Part shown: positions 1-11,460 of the stretch, piece by piece
Layout: every line of letters starts with the position of its first letter
Numbering within the stretch: the stretch's first letter is position 1
Source of the DNA: Anopheles merus
Lineage: Eukaryota; Arthropoda; Insecta; Diptera; Culicidae
Assembly (NCBI RefSeq): GCF_017562075.2
Contig: NC_054083.1
Location: 21,325,428 to 21,389,427, forward strand
DNA: 64,000 nt
Direction: 5' to 3'
The notes under the pieces: generated by a model
What the model was told of the DNA's origin: nothing
Databases searched by the model: none
Seen by the model: only the letters and a program-made list of their open reading frames with translations
Made by a program: the position numbers and the translations under genes

Positions 1-200
1 CAAAGTCGAACTGTTCGGTGTGATTCTACTCACATGACCAGCATACAAATATGTATCATTGCATTAGAAAATCTCGATTTTGTATAATTAAATAGCATTC
101 GACCTTAAACTTTCTTAAATCCATACGTGACACCTAAATTATGATGGGATTTGGGAATATTAGTATTTGCGCTCCATAGAGAAGCTAAGCTATGCCCCTG
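1..200. other. 3' flank of the zinc-finger gene
   Basis: AT-rich sequence downstream of the minus-strand zinc-finger stop codon. I see no canonical AATAAA on the minus strand and no other feature. Confidence 0.4.
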
Positions 201-225
201 TTACAAACTAACTGCCTGCTCCTGC

Positions 226-256
<31 letters not shown>

Positions 257-1953
257 GTTCCTGTTGCTGCTGCAGTTGCTGTTTCCGGCGCTCTTCCCAC
301 TCCACCGGATGTTTGTTCTTGCGGTGGGAGTATTTGTTCGCGTTCGAGTTGAATGTAGCACCGCACACCTCGCAGGAGTAGAGCGGTTTGCGGGTGTGCA
401 GGGCGGCCACGTGCTCCTTCAGGTAGAGCTGCCGCTTGAACAGCTTGCCGCACTCCTCACACTTAAACCGCTCCTCCACGTGCACGCGCTGCTTGTGGTT
501 GGCCAGTGCCCGGCTGTTCGGGTACTGCTGCGAGCAGATATCGCACTGGAACGTTTGGCCCGCCTCCATGTGCACCAGCTGCAGGTGCACCTTGAACGCC
601 CGCTTGCTGTTGAGCCACTTGTGGCACACCTCGCACTGCACCTGTTTGGTCACCTCCAGCCCGAGGTGTAGCTTGACGTGCCGCTCGAACGCCGGCCGGC
701 TGCGGAACTCGCGCCCGCAGGTGTCGCAGATGTGGTTCTCCCTGTTGCCGTGCATGTTGATCATGTGCGTGCGGAGGGAAAGCGCACTCGCCAGCTCCTT
801 CCCGCAGATCGTACAGTTGACCCGCACGTGCGACACGATGTGCGCATTCAGGTGGCACTCCAACGCGTACGACTGATGGCACTGGGTGCACTTGTACGGC
901 CGATCCTCGGCCTGCCCGTGGACGCGGCTCCTGTGCACTAGCAGGTAGCTTCGGCTGCTGAACGTTTTGTTGCACTCCTCGCACCGCACCATGCTCGAGC
1001 CGACGTGGTAGGACAGATGCTCCAGCAACCGGTACTGGCTGTGAAACTTGCGCCCGCAGCACTTGATGTAGCCGCGCGTTCGATGCGTTCGATAGCAGTG
1101 TTTCTTCAGTGCGCTGAACGATTCCAGCTGCTCCTCGCACATCTCGCACTTCATGTCATAAAACTCGCGCAGCTTTTGGTTGGTTTCGTTCCTTGCCTGG
1201 CACCGCCGCCCCACGATGGGAGATTTTTTCTTCTGCTCACCGGGCGACCTCGTGCCTGCCTCACTTTTCGGGGGCCGTCCGCGCAGTGTCGTTCTCGTGC
1301 GGTCTGCCATGTCCGTCACGCGTTTCGACCTCCGGGGTTTCACCTCGTACTCATTGTCGTCTGAATTATTGTTGCTGGCAGCGCTGCTGCTCGGAGGATT
1401 GTACTCATCCTCCAGCTTCATCCCATCGTCGAGATCACTGTCTATGGCCAGCTCGTCCAGCTGCTGCAGCTGCTGTTGTTGGCACTTTGAATCGGGTTCA
1501 TTTTTACAGCTCTCCTTCGGCGCACCTTCAACCGGTTCCGCTTCTTCGAACGGCAACTCAAACACGTCATAGTCGGCATCCGGGGCGGGCTCTACCTTGA
1601 CCTCTTCGAAATACTTCTGATGCTGGGTCGACCACAGCTGATCCTGGTTGCTTTTCACCTGCTCATGGTAGGTGTGGAAATCGGACACCCTTGCCTCACA
1701 CTGCACGCACACCGTCGATGGGAATGCTTCGATTGAGGTGATCTAAAACGAAAGGGAATCGTTAATAGCATTTCGTTGCTTTTTGTAAACAAATGGCCAG
1801 GCATGCTGGAATCACATTTCAACGCGCGCTTTCGACACCTACCGGGAAGCTGAACAGTGTTTTAAGCTTTTCTCTGAAACCCTCCTCCTCGATGGTGGCG
1901 TTTGAGCGTTGATTTTCCAGCCGAGCCAAACATAATCGACACTTTTCGTCCAT
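201..1953 (-). CDS. ZAD-C2H2 zinc-finger transcription factor, two coding exons
   Basis: Predicted nuclear DNA-binding protein of about 550 residues. Coding exons are 1953-1843 (37 codons from ATG at 1953) and 1742-201, joined in phase 0 by a GT-AG intron 1842-1743 (donor GTAGGT, acceptor TTTTAG). Exon 1 begins MDEKCRLCLARLEN and exon 2 supplies CVQC: together these CxxC pairs are the zinc-binding ZAD (zinc-finger-associated domain), a dimerisation module expanded in insects. An acidic, Ser/Gln-rich linker with a basic stretch follows. Then come about ten C2H2 units, for example CEECNKTF, CTQCHQSY, CTICGKEL, CDTCGREF, CEVCHKWL, CDICSQQY, CEECGKLF and CEVCGATF; the second unit (KCCGRKF) lacks the usual spacing. 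The protein ends in a Gln-rich tail encoded by CTG/TTG repeats. ZAD proteins are typically sequence-specific regulators; the target here is unknown. The exon-2 reading frame also stays open without the ATG, so the start rests on the ZAD fit. Confidence 0.9.
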
Positions 1954-2104
1954 CGCTGGCTGCTGTACGCGTTTGCTGTAGGCGTTTGTTTATGGTGATA
2001 TGTCAACAAATGAACGATTCCGTTTTGACAGCACAACAGCGCACTAACACCAGCGAAAGACGATCGTCCTTGCGCGCACGCACACCACTACTACCTATCG
2101 CGAT
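1954..2104 (-). promoter_or_regulatory. Short promoter/5'UTR segment of the zinc-finger gene
   Basis: About 150 bp separate the ZAD-gene start codon from the left end of the inverted-repeat element at 2105. The promoter and leader should therefore lie here, or the element has displaced or become part of them. No clear TATA box is visible. This is positional inference. Confidence 0.35.
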
Positions 2105-2986
2105 CCCAAGTGACATTTTCTCGAAATGGTTTTCCCATATCTGCTCGATAAGTACTCGATACGCTTGAAATTGTGAATTTGTGTGTGATAAAGTGTGTTG
2201 AAAGCGCCAAGACTTGGTGCGTTCGTGAATTAGATGTTTTTCTTTCGATGGACGATGCCGTCGAGCTCAGTTTTCATTCATAGCTATGGTTTTTGATGAA
2301 AAACAAAAGCTGATTTTTGGGGACGTTATGCTATAAAAAATGGTATTATTTAAGTATAAAATAGGTACATGACCAACTATAACGATAGGAAACATCATTT
2401 CCGAGCGAATCTAGAAGAAACCAATAAATTCCCTTAACCTGGTGCAGATAAGGGAAGTTTAAGGCTCCAGTTTAAGGGAATTTGCTCGAATTCCCGATTA
2501 TTCGTGCTCGAAAATGTCAATTGCCCAACTGACATTTTATAGCACGAATAATCGGGAATTGGAGCAAATTCCCTTAAACTGGAGCCTTAAACTTCCCTTA
2601 AACTGCACCAGTTTAAGGGAATTTAGAAAAAAGTCCTTTAAAATCAAATGTGAGGCGGCTTTTTCGTTACTTTCTTCTAGATTGGCTCGAAAATGATGTT
2701 TTCTATCGTTATTGTTGGTCATGTACCCATTTTATACTTAAATAATACCCATTTTTTAAAAATAACGTCACAAAAATTTAGCTTTTGTTTTTCATCAAAA
2801 AACCATAGCTATGAATGAAAACTGAGCTCGACGGCGTCGTCCATCGATAGAGCAACGTCTAATTTACGATCACACAAATCTTGGCGCTTTCAACACACTT
2901 GATCACACACAAATCCACAATTTCAGGCGTATCGAGTACTAATCGAGTAGATATGGTAAAACAATTTCGAGCAAATGTCACTTGGG
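2105..2986. mobile_element. 880-bp foldback (long inverted repeat) element
   Basis: The left arm, beginning CCCAAGTGACATTTTCTCGA at 2105, is repeated in reverse complement on the right, ending at 2986 (GTCACTTGGG). The two arms match over most of their length: CGATACGC..AAATTGTG, GAAAGCGCCAAGA, GACGCCGTCGAGCTC-like and CATAGCTATG blocks all recur inverted. They meet at a centre near 2524, where TTCCCGATTATTCGTGCT (2491) faces its complement (2541-2558). The right arm is about 40 bp longer because of an indel near 2630-2670. There is no coding capacity. A target duplication could not be read with confidence. The best class is a foldback-type or MITE-like DNA element. Confidence 0.8.
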
Positions 2987-2993
2987 TGGGTTG

Positions 2994-5514
2994 CTATGTA
3001 CTAGTGTTGGGTCATACGATTCATTTCACTACCCGACCCGGAGTCGGGTGCGAACCAGCCGGAATCAAATCCGACCCGCGGGTGCAACGAGTTCGGGTCG
3101 ACCCGAAAGATCTGTAGGTGCGAGAAAGCATAATTCCCAAGTAGCGACCGAAGCTTTTTTCTCCCAGTTTCAATCCCCTCATGTCCAAAAACTGCCTTCG
3201 CTCACTATTCCTATCCCAATTCTACATTCTACAACGTTTGTTGCGTTCTCGCTCATCAGGGTGTTAGTCAATTCTCTCTCGCCACACAAAGAGAATTCTC
3301 CTGCACACTTCGTGTGTTTGATTCTACCCATCCCTGTTGAACATAAGTCGTTTTCTTCCATCGCACTCATCTGGGTGTTTGCTCTTTTCCATCCAAGCCA
3401 AAGAGCGACTTCAGTGTGCTCTGAACCGTGGACATTAGAGTGTATGTTTGTGTGCTGCGTGAATTATTTTTCCTGCGTAAAACACTTTCCCGTACTGCAC
3501 CATCCGCGGTGTTCTTTTTGCTTTATCGGAGGACGAATTTTTATCATTTAATTGTTTCGGTAAGTGTCCTTTCATAAGCGTCTTGTGCTATATGACATTT
3601 ATTCTAATTCAAACATTGCACTTTACAAGTTTCAGATGTGTGCTGCTACCGCTAGCTGTTCTCCAAACCTCTTCAAATTGCGACACTGTGTGCACAGGCT
3701 TCAAGGTTCAATTGATCCTCAAGCACAAAGCTAAGTTTGTCACATCTTTAAATCAAGTGTACAGGCAGTCCCCGAGATACACGGTTAATGGGGACCGAAA
3801 ACGACCGCAAAATACCGCGTATCTCGAATTTCCGCGTAAGTCGAATCTCGTGAATTCCAGCCAAAATATCACTAATTTCCGTGAAATTTTGCAAGTAGGG
3901 AGTGGTTTTCGCCACCAAATTAATTATTTGATATTTTTCTACTGAATTGAACAATTTTAACCCTTTTTCAAAAGTATTTTACATTCGTTCAATACGGAAA
4001 TTATTTGATATTTCACAATGGATGTGTCAAATCAGTACAATTTGCTCGAAGAACTGTCAAATTTGGAAAACCGCGTATCTCCGAATCCGCGTATAAGAGG
4101 TACCGTGTATCTCGGGGACCGCCTGTATTTTTATAACAAACGCCTGTAACAAAGAGTGTCTATTAATTGTGTACTTTCATCAACAGCCTTCATACAACAC
4201 CGCGGTTGAGGCGCGCCAAATTTGATGACATCTTTCCTGAACCAAGCAGGCTGAACACACGCACCACCAAACGGGCTCCAGCGCGGTGTGAAGAGGGAAG
4301 AAGAAAAGACAGAAACGGAAGCAGCCGCGCCAGGCTTCCAACCACCGTGTGTGTGTGTATGTAAGTATGTGAGAACACATGTGTGATTCCTCTCCCAAAC
4401 GACCAAAACGCGATGAATGGGTAAAACTATGGACCTGAGATGGGGCCCTATCTCAGTACCCAAACTGGTACCCAAAGGCAGACAATTTTGGACTTATTTT
4501 TTGAGAGAGAGTGCGAAAAAGCTGATGCTTCTCCCTGTTCTCACACTTCTCTCTAGAATTTCATTTGTATGAGTTCTAGGAGAAGGGGAAAGGGGAGGAG
4601 ATGTAGCAAGTGAATTAAATAGATGAGGAGAGGGGAGACACATTCATTCACCAGTCACCGCCAATATCGAGAATTTGATATTGGCTGGTGGTGTTTGGGG
4701 TATCGGCGTTCCATGTGGACCACGGATGCTAAATAAAAACGTTGTGTATAATTTCGTACAGTATCTCATTGTCACGGAACCTTACAAATATTTCTGCGCG
4801 GTTGAATCAGGAATCGCGCATCGAATCGATGGAAGAAGGGAGTACGAACGAGGGGGGAGAAGAGGAAGCACAGAGAAAAACGATGCACATTCTCTCATAC
4901 ATTCTTACAACAGTAGGCAATTCGCGAGAAAATGAAATCGGGAGAGTATATTTCAACGCTCGCGAATTAGTGCAAGCAGGTGCGGTATAGAAGATAAAGC
5001 AAGACAGCCCAGTTTTTGTTCAACCCAACTAACAAAATTGACATACTTTCTCATTCTAACAAAAAGATCAGTAAACCTGAGAGAGCGAGAAAGCATGTCG
5101 ATTTTGTCGCTTGGGAAGCTAGGTCCAAAATGTTTCCTTGGGCTTGTGGGAACTGCACAAAGAAGAGAATAAAGAGTGTGAAGCAGCTAGACTGCCGCAA
5201 CCAAATCAAGAGAGTGAATTCTCATTTCAATCCGAAAAACTGGGAGAAAGTGATGACCTGCGAGAGAGAATAAAACTAGAAACACGAGAGAGCGCCACAC
5301 GAAGCGCTTTCGGGGGTTTTCACCTTCGCGCACATTTTGCTTTATGCGCGCGACTAATTGAGCCTTGATGAGCGCGATGGCTCCCATACAAAGGCCTTCG
5401 GCTTTGCTAGCTGGGCTACTTGTACCTTTCGGGTCGACCCGAACGACTCCGGGTCGCTTACGGATAGCTCCGACCCGATAGGTTCGGGTCGACCCGCCCA
5501 TCACTACTATGTAC
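2994..5514. mobile_element. Non-autonomous hAT-superfamily element with 8-bp target duplication
   Basis: The element proper is 3002-5506 (2505 bp). It is flanked by identical 8-bp direct repeats CTATGTAC at 2994-3001 and 5507-5514, the hAT hallmark. The ends are short inverted repeats: TAGTGTTGGG at the left, and CCCATCACTA at the right (complement TAGTGATGGG). Both subterminal regions carry repeats of GGGTCGACCCGAA and CCCGACCCGG type (3035-3110 and 5425-5495), typical binding clusters for hAT transposases. No transposase-like reading frame is present, so it would depend on a transposase supplied elsewhere. A second element is nested inside at 3762-4125. Confidence 0.85.
3760..4127. mobile_element. 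Nested Tc1/pogo-like MITE with TA target duplication
   Basis: Terminal inverted repeats CAGGCAGTCCCCGAGATACA at 3762 and its near-complement ending GGGGACCGCCTG at 4125 are flanked by TA dinucleotides (3760-3761, 4126-4127). The inner parts of the arms (ACCGCGTATCTCGAAT and CCGCGTATCTCCGAAT) show further symmetry. The 364-bp body has no coding capacity. TA duplications with CAGG..CCTG ends are usual for pogo/Tigger-type MITEs. It inserted after the surrounding hAT element. Confidence 0.8.
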
Positions 5515-5583
5515 ATGTTCAATTAAGCTGTTTGCTCAATTAGCGAAATCAATTGCCAGACAGGTAATTTTCCACGGGGTTCC

Positions 5584-5589
5584 TTTATT
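5584..5589 (-). terminator. Polyadenylation signal of mRpL50
   Basis: AATAAA on the minus strand (TTTATT on plus), about 55 bp downstream of the mRpL50 stop codon and just outside the hAT element. Confidence 0.6.
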
Positions 5590-5643
5590 TCAAACACACT
5601 ATTAACGCCTACATTACATCCCAGGTCACGGTTGCCGCCCCGC

Positions 5644-6665
5644 CTATGGCCAAGATTTCTTCGCCTCGTGGCCACGGTATTTCTGTTTGTACTTCAGCCC
5701 GGTCACAACCGTCGAACTCTTCGGGAAGGCCGACTTTCCACCGAACATCGTATCCGTTTCCGGATGGAAGCGCACATAATCCTGCTGGATGTGGAGATTT
5801 TCCGGCAGCTCTACCGAGCGTATCGCATCGAGCGGTAGTCGTGTGTCGATTGGTGTTTGGTAGAATATCGTGGCATCCTCTGGAAGTACAAAAATCGAAT
5901 TGAAAAGTATTTAGTACGCGTTGAACTGTTTGTTTTCGATATTGATTCGATGGACGTGTTTCTTACCCACGGTTTGTACCTCGTGCAGCATTGAATTCGG
6001 TACCCAATGTCCGAGCGCTTTGCCGCATGCCGACAGAAATGCAAATTTCTTCTCCATCCCACCGAACGGCTGCCTGGCGTCGGTCAAACCGTTCTCTTTG
6101 GCCAACTTAAGCACCTGCTCGGTAACGTTTTCCGGTGGCGTGTAGGGTTTGATTGCGCGCAAGTAGCTGCCGGATGGAATGGAAATAACGTTCAAATAAA
6201 GCAGTTAAAGGAGAATGTTAAGCAAAATCCACTCCTTACCCTCGAGCGGAAAGAGATTGTGCCACCGATTCAAACCGCTTGCCCTCGTACAGCAAGCTCT
6301 GCTCTTCCGCCTCCGCACGCATTGCAGCCGCTTTGGCCTGATTCGCATCACGATTGGTAATTTCTGGCTTTTTGATGCGCTTCACGCGATTTGAACTGGC
6401 GTACCGGAAGCATGTGACATCCTGTAAATACAAATAGATATTAGTAGCAATTTGCGGCTTTTGAAACCGAACCCATTGTGAAACATTAACAGGTGAATGG
6501 GAACCGTTCCCGGCATGGCCGTCACGTAACTCCCGGTGTGCCGCCACATTGTTCTGGAGCGACAGCGTGCAAAACCTGTTCCACCGCAGCACTTACCACA
6601 GACTTTTGGGTGAGCAGTGCGAACGCATTCCTTCCCGCAAGTGTAGAACGAATAATTCCAGCCAT
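5644..6665 (-). CDS. mRpL50: Mitochondrial large-subunit ribosomal protein mL50
   Basis: Component of the 39S mitochondrial ribosome. Four coding exons: 6665-6597, 6421-6240, 6166-5967 and 5879-5644, all with GT-AG junctions and consistent phases, giving 228 residues. The N-terminus (MAGIIRSTLAGRNAFALLTQ) is basic and hydroxylated, as expected of a mitochondrial presequence. A charged Lys/Ala/Glu-rich segment follows. The conserved core has KPYTPPENV, then KKFAFLSACGKALGHWVPNS and the FYQTPID motif; these align with RAYTPPED, the GHVVPNS region and FYNVPI of the vertebrate MRPL50 family. The C-terminal extension (about 60 residues after TPID) is longer than in mammals, where the whole protein is near 158 residues. 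The start is fixed by the presequence and by the in-phase donor after codon 23. Confidence 0.9.
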
Positions 6666-7026
6666 TTTGCGAGCCCTTTTTTCGGAATTGTTATTTTGTT
6701 GTACAATCGTGGTCGTGTTTTGTTTTCCTCTCTGACAGCGCAGGTCCGGACAATCGGGTCGGTGTTTTCAAGGTACGCCGACTGTCAAAAGTGCCGCTCG
6801 CGCGTCTAATCAGCTGTTCGCGAACAATAACAAAACGTTTTAGACCACCGTGCTTTAGATCGGTTTGCGGGGCCTGTTTTTGTTCAGATCGTTGAGCATT
6901 ATTGATTAAATTGGAGGAAAAAATAAAGTTTCCACAAGCAAACAACGTGCACGGGTGATGTATTGAAGTAATGGAGCATATGATAATATTGAAGGTATGT
7001 AAAATATATTCCGGGAAGTGCTTGGA

Positions 7027-7263
7027 ATGAGTTTCATCATGTGGCCTGTTTGTGGTGCTTTTAGCTTACCGGATGCGTTCCACAACATTCGTGGTAAAGC
7101 AAAGAAACGAAAGGAAAAGGCGACCAGATTGGAAGTTGAAGGCTCTCTGGATGCATTCCGGTAAGTCCATTTCATTTCTTCATTTAGTAGGTTAGTTCAT
7201 CTGTAAGCAACCTAACCACAAAACCGTGCTTGATCAGTGTTTAGAAATAGTACTAAAGAATAG
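7027..7263 (+). CDS. Possible two-exon micro-gene (50 residues), divergent from mRpL50
   Basis: Not a recognised family. A plus-strand frame from ATG at 7027 encodes MSFIMWPVCGAFSLPDAFHN and a basic stretch RGKAKKRKEKATRLEVEG, and reaches a consensus donor (CCG|GTAAGT) at 7160/7161. A plausible acceptor (GTGTTTAG) at 7244 continues the frame for a few residues to a TAG at 7261-7263, giving a 50-residue product. The frame is also open at a possible acceptor TTTTAG at 7074, so the first residues could be replaced by an upstream exon. It lies about 360 bp from the mRpL50 start in divergent orientation, which would fit a shared promoter. Transcript evidence would decide. Confidence 0.35.
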
Positions 7264-8200
7264 CCACAATCCAGAGAAAGATGGTTAGAAAGCTTTAATA
7301 ACTTATCTGTATTTAGCTGGACAGGGCTATGCGGAATCTTATCCACTATCTTCCCGCATTTGTTTTGTGTTGTGAAGTTTTGTTTTTTTTTTTTTGTTGT
7401 AGGAAAACCATGCTTACAAGTCTAAAGCTGCTTCCTTTTATAGTTCGATTGAAACGATCGTAATCTTCCGTATCGTAAATCTTCCGTGGTAATCCTTTCT
7501 TTCTATAGACGAAAAAAGAAGCAACAATGATCCCCCTCCCCCTCCTTCTAACACACAAAAATATATACCCGAGCGTACGATCTTTTTCGACCGCAGGAAG
7601 GACGGTCAAACAAGATGGGGGGAAATACGTTAAATGTTATGTTTTCCAACTTTTGCAGATGTCACGCATTCCAAGGTAGCACACACACACCGGCGACTCC
7701 GGTGTCGGTGTACGTTTGCCCGGCGGCGTGGGGTGGAGCGGGCGGGATGCTGTTGTTGCGTAGATTGATGAGCGCGGTGACCGCGGTGTTGCTGGTTAGC
7801 GCGTCGTTCAAAGCTGACCGATTTTTTCTTTCGACCGTGCGTGAATGTTAGAGGGCTATTTTTGAATTGTGATTATGATCCGGCCGGATGTTGGGCTGGT
7901 AGAAGATGGTACAACGAGGAGCTGTTTGAAGGCTCGTTGATTTCTTGTAAAATTATCACTTTTGCTTGTCTATTAATTACGGGAACGGATTTCATCCGTA
8001 GGATTTGTCGCACCATGCATCATTCCACTTCTCAATCGTTCGCCAGGTGTTGAGCAAGCCGGTGCAGCTACTAATGCGTTCGCATTCGTCCACCGCAACG
8101 CGATACACATCATCGAACCAAGACGAAACATGACGATAACAAACGGCGATATGAATCGCGGCGATAAACGTTAGCAAGCTGGCGTGACCATCACTGGTCG
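7264..8200. other. Non-coding, no recognisable feature
   Basis: AT-rich sequence with a T-tract near 7380-7397 and short AC repeats near 7680. Open frames here are short with unconvincing composition. Confidence 0.4.
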
Positions 8201-10900
8201 CTGGTCAGCCACACGCGCCACACGCGGATGGCCTTCTGTTTTGGCCGCGCACGTATGTCCACACAGACGTAGACACACACACAGGGCGTCTCTTTTTCCC
8301 CTGGAGGCACAGGTTTGGGTTGGAAAAATGCCATCGCACCAGGCGACCGATTGATCGCGGTGTGCATTTGCCGCTTTCCATCCCTTACGCACGCACGCAC
8401 ACATCGGTGTGCACATGGGGAGGGCTGTGGCCGTGTATGTTGCTTTGGGGCAGGTTTGCTAATCAACCCCTCGGCTCTCCTCTCTCCTCTCTGCACCCAG
8501 GGATGGTGACTAGCGATGCCTCAGAGCGTCAGGAGCAGTTTTTGGACGCATTCGGTGAAGCTGCTCCCGGCGTTCAATGGCAAACTGTTGGAAACTGGTC
8601 GTCATCACACGCAGCCACACACACACACGTACATACACATCAAACGAAAGGCAAGATATTTGTTTTCCTTGAACCAAATCAACTCTCTTACCCATCCATC
8701 GATGAGATCCAGCGCTGGATCGACCAAATGCACTATCAGCAGTTTCGGTTCGGGCAAACTGCCACGGCTCAATGGAGTGAGTGAGAGCGACTTTGCTATT
8801 TTGCACAAACGACTTACGTTGTTTGTTTAAGATGGGGTTCGCTCATTTCGGGTGGTTTGTTTGTCACAAATGAATGATTCAATATTGAAGCCTTTGCATG
8901 ACGAGTTAGTTTGTCCTTGAGGAGCTTTCCTTTGGTGCATTGCAGATCGCCTGCTTGGATACTTTGCTACATGATGATCTTGCTCTATCTTCGATCGATC
9001 CTTTACGCCGAAGATCAAAAACGTGTTTGAATTTATCGAACTTATTGCCTTCTAGCTTTTAGACAAGTTGATTGCTAAAATACTTCCAACCAGCCAACCA
9101 GGCCCGAAAAACATACAAACAATCCATTCCAGGCTGTTCTATTGCCACTGTTCGTTTGTGTGTGCGGGGGCTGTGTGCAGGAGAGGAAGGGACGGGTGCA
9201 CAGTGCGCTGCAAGTGCGTGCAAGACGACTTTCGAACGTATCGAACGTGTCGACGGTGCTGCCGCCGTCTTCCTGGGGCGTGCGGTACGGCCCCGGCGGT
9301 AGGAAACGCAGGGAGGCTAATTTTAAAACCAATTCAAACCGCACAGTTTCGCTCCCCCCACTCCCTCCCGCAGTGCGAAGCACCCATCGAAGGAAAGGCA
9401 ATCCAAGCCCCGGCGTGCGTTGGTATGGCTATCGTTCGCGCCCCACAAGCTGGGCCCGACGTGGAGCGAAGAGGCGGGGAAAGGGAAGAGGTTTATGTCA
9501 GGCGAACCACCCAACAACCCAGCCAGCCAGCCAGCCTGCCCGGTAGCCCGCGTTTCATAACCATCAAGACGACGTCGGGGCCGACCCACGACGACGACGA
9601 CGACGACGACGATCGCCGCGTCGTTTCGGGTTTTGCTTTCTGCGTTCGCGTGCGCTCGCCGTACGAATTTGGCCGTTCGTCGCTTGGCCGGGCGTTCAGT
9701 TTTCCAGCAGCGCTCGATGTGTGAGCACAGGCCCGTGAGACTTGCTTTCGCGATCGGTGCACCCGCATCACCCAACGGCGTTTAGTTGTAGTGTGTTGGT
9801 TAGTCCACCCTCTGCTCTTCCCCTTTTTTCCTTCCATTCCTCCGCGGACTCGTAAGTGTAAGTGCTTCGATCGGATATAGTGGGGTTCGCTGCTTTCGTA
9901 TTTGTGTGTTTTATGCTATCGATCGATGTCTCCCTTTTTTGTACGGTTCAAATTTCTACTGATTTTGTTCACGAAGGCAATCCGGGATGAATTAAGCTTG
10001 TATTTTTTTTGGTTGTTAAATTTAGCTTTATTGATTTTTCAAACGATCTTCATTGGTGGTTGATGCATTGTATGTCCTGTGTGTGTGTGTCTCCCTCCAA
10101 ACAACGCAAACAGGGTGGTTGATGGAAAGTAAAAACAAAGTAATCCCACACTTTTTGGGAACGCATTAGTGGGCACATACAATCGCCGACCGATCGCACT
10201 CTCAAATCGAATCAAATCGATCGAGCCCGTAAAAAACAGTGTTAAACGCGCGTGTGTGTGTGCAGAGTCATATGTGGTCCGGGATATTGTTACGATCGCT
10301 CGTGCCGTTTTGATTCCTTCGTTCCAAAATATCGTTGGACCGCCTGTTTCCATCATCGACTCTCTAGCGATCGTCAAACGTTTTTGTTTGTTCGTTTTTT
10401 TGTTGTTGTGTTTCTTCGTTTGGTGGCCCGGATGATGATGGTTGTTCGATCACGCGGCTGCCCCCGGGCCCTCCCCTCATGCGGGTAGCACTTTTCCTTC
10501 CGGTTCACGAAATTTCCGGGGTGAATAATCTGGCGCTTCCGATGCAGTCGATCGCCGATCACCGATCGCCGCCACGGAGCGGCTGTACGTGTACCTGCTG
10601 TGCTGCTGTGTCAGTGTGATTGTGTGTGTGTGTGTTTGGTGTGACAGAGTGAATAGAAGTGCAGTTTTTTCTCGCGCTCCACCCCCCCCCCCCCCCCATG
10701 CCAAAGCATAAAGTGAAGCAAAGTCGAGCCACGAGTGATTGACAGTGAATTCGGAAAAGCGCCCTTTTGTCAACTGAACTAAGTGTGTGTGTGTGTGTGG
10801 TGGGGGGGGGGCGGTCTGTTGCATCGCATACATAAAATCCTATGCTGCGATCGAGTAAAGTACAAGCTGGCAGCATTACACACACAAAAAAAAAGGTAAA
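8200..10900 (+). promoter_or_regulatory. GC- and CA/GT-rich region, candidate distal promoter or 5' leader
   Basis: This stretch stands out from its AT-rich neighbours by many short CA/GT runs (8270-8285, 8385-8405, 8615-8640, 10080-10090, 10250-10262, 10622-10638, 10785-10800), a (GAC)n run at 9588-9612, a C16 tract at 10682-10697 and a G8 run near 10802-10810. Sequences resembling insect initiators (TCAGTT near 9697, TCAGTG near 10611) and a consensus-like donor AAAAAG|GTAAAC near 10893 occur. It is a reasonable place for the untranslated first exon of the plus-strand chitin-binding gene whose first coding exon lies at 31682. This is inference from composition and position. Confidence 0.25.
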
Positions 10901-11460
10901 CGAACGGTTTCACTCGCTAATTATTTAGTCGCTTACATTCATTTGTGGATCCGTTGGATGCGATTTTTTTTGTTTTTGTAATTGCAATTGCAACTCCTTG
11001 AGCTCTGCGAGCAGGTTTTTAGTTCAACCAAACGTCACAAGAAAAGTCGCGAAAGCGAGGACTGAGCGGGGTGAGCGATGGCTTTGCATGGGTTCGAGCA
11101 TTGGGCCCCATTAGGTTGGAAGGAAAAATAAATCTATCACCCGTTTCGTGAGCATCGTGTTGGATTGGGAGGAGAAAACCGTCGAACAGTCGCTTTTACC
11201 CACCCAAATGCGAGTCGTTTTGCATCGCTAGAGGACTTAAACGTTCGAGTGGATGACTGGTTGTGGTGGTCTAAGATGTACTTTTTGTTTTGTTTTTCAA
11301 ATCGATTTTTCTTGTTTTTTTTTCATTTTAAAGAGAGCCGACTTAAGATGATTGATGGTGAAAATGTCTGTCTTTAGTTTGGATTGTTGTTGCGAAATAA
11401 ACAAGTTATTAGTTTAATGGTTTCATGTTCATGAAAATGTGTTCTTTTTAGGTTATAATA

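Noticed and set aside
192..1600. Plus-strand and alternate minus-strand frames over the zinc-finger gene
   Set aside because: Shadows of the zinc-finger coding exon, with no zinc-finger or other motif of their own.
9068..9837. Long frames through the (GAC)n region on both strands
   Set aside because: The frames depend on the trinucleotide repeat and GC-rich flanks; no splice-supported or conserved-looking segment.
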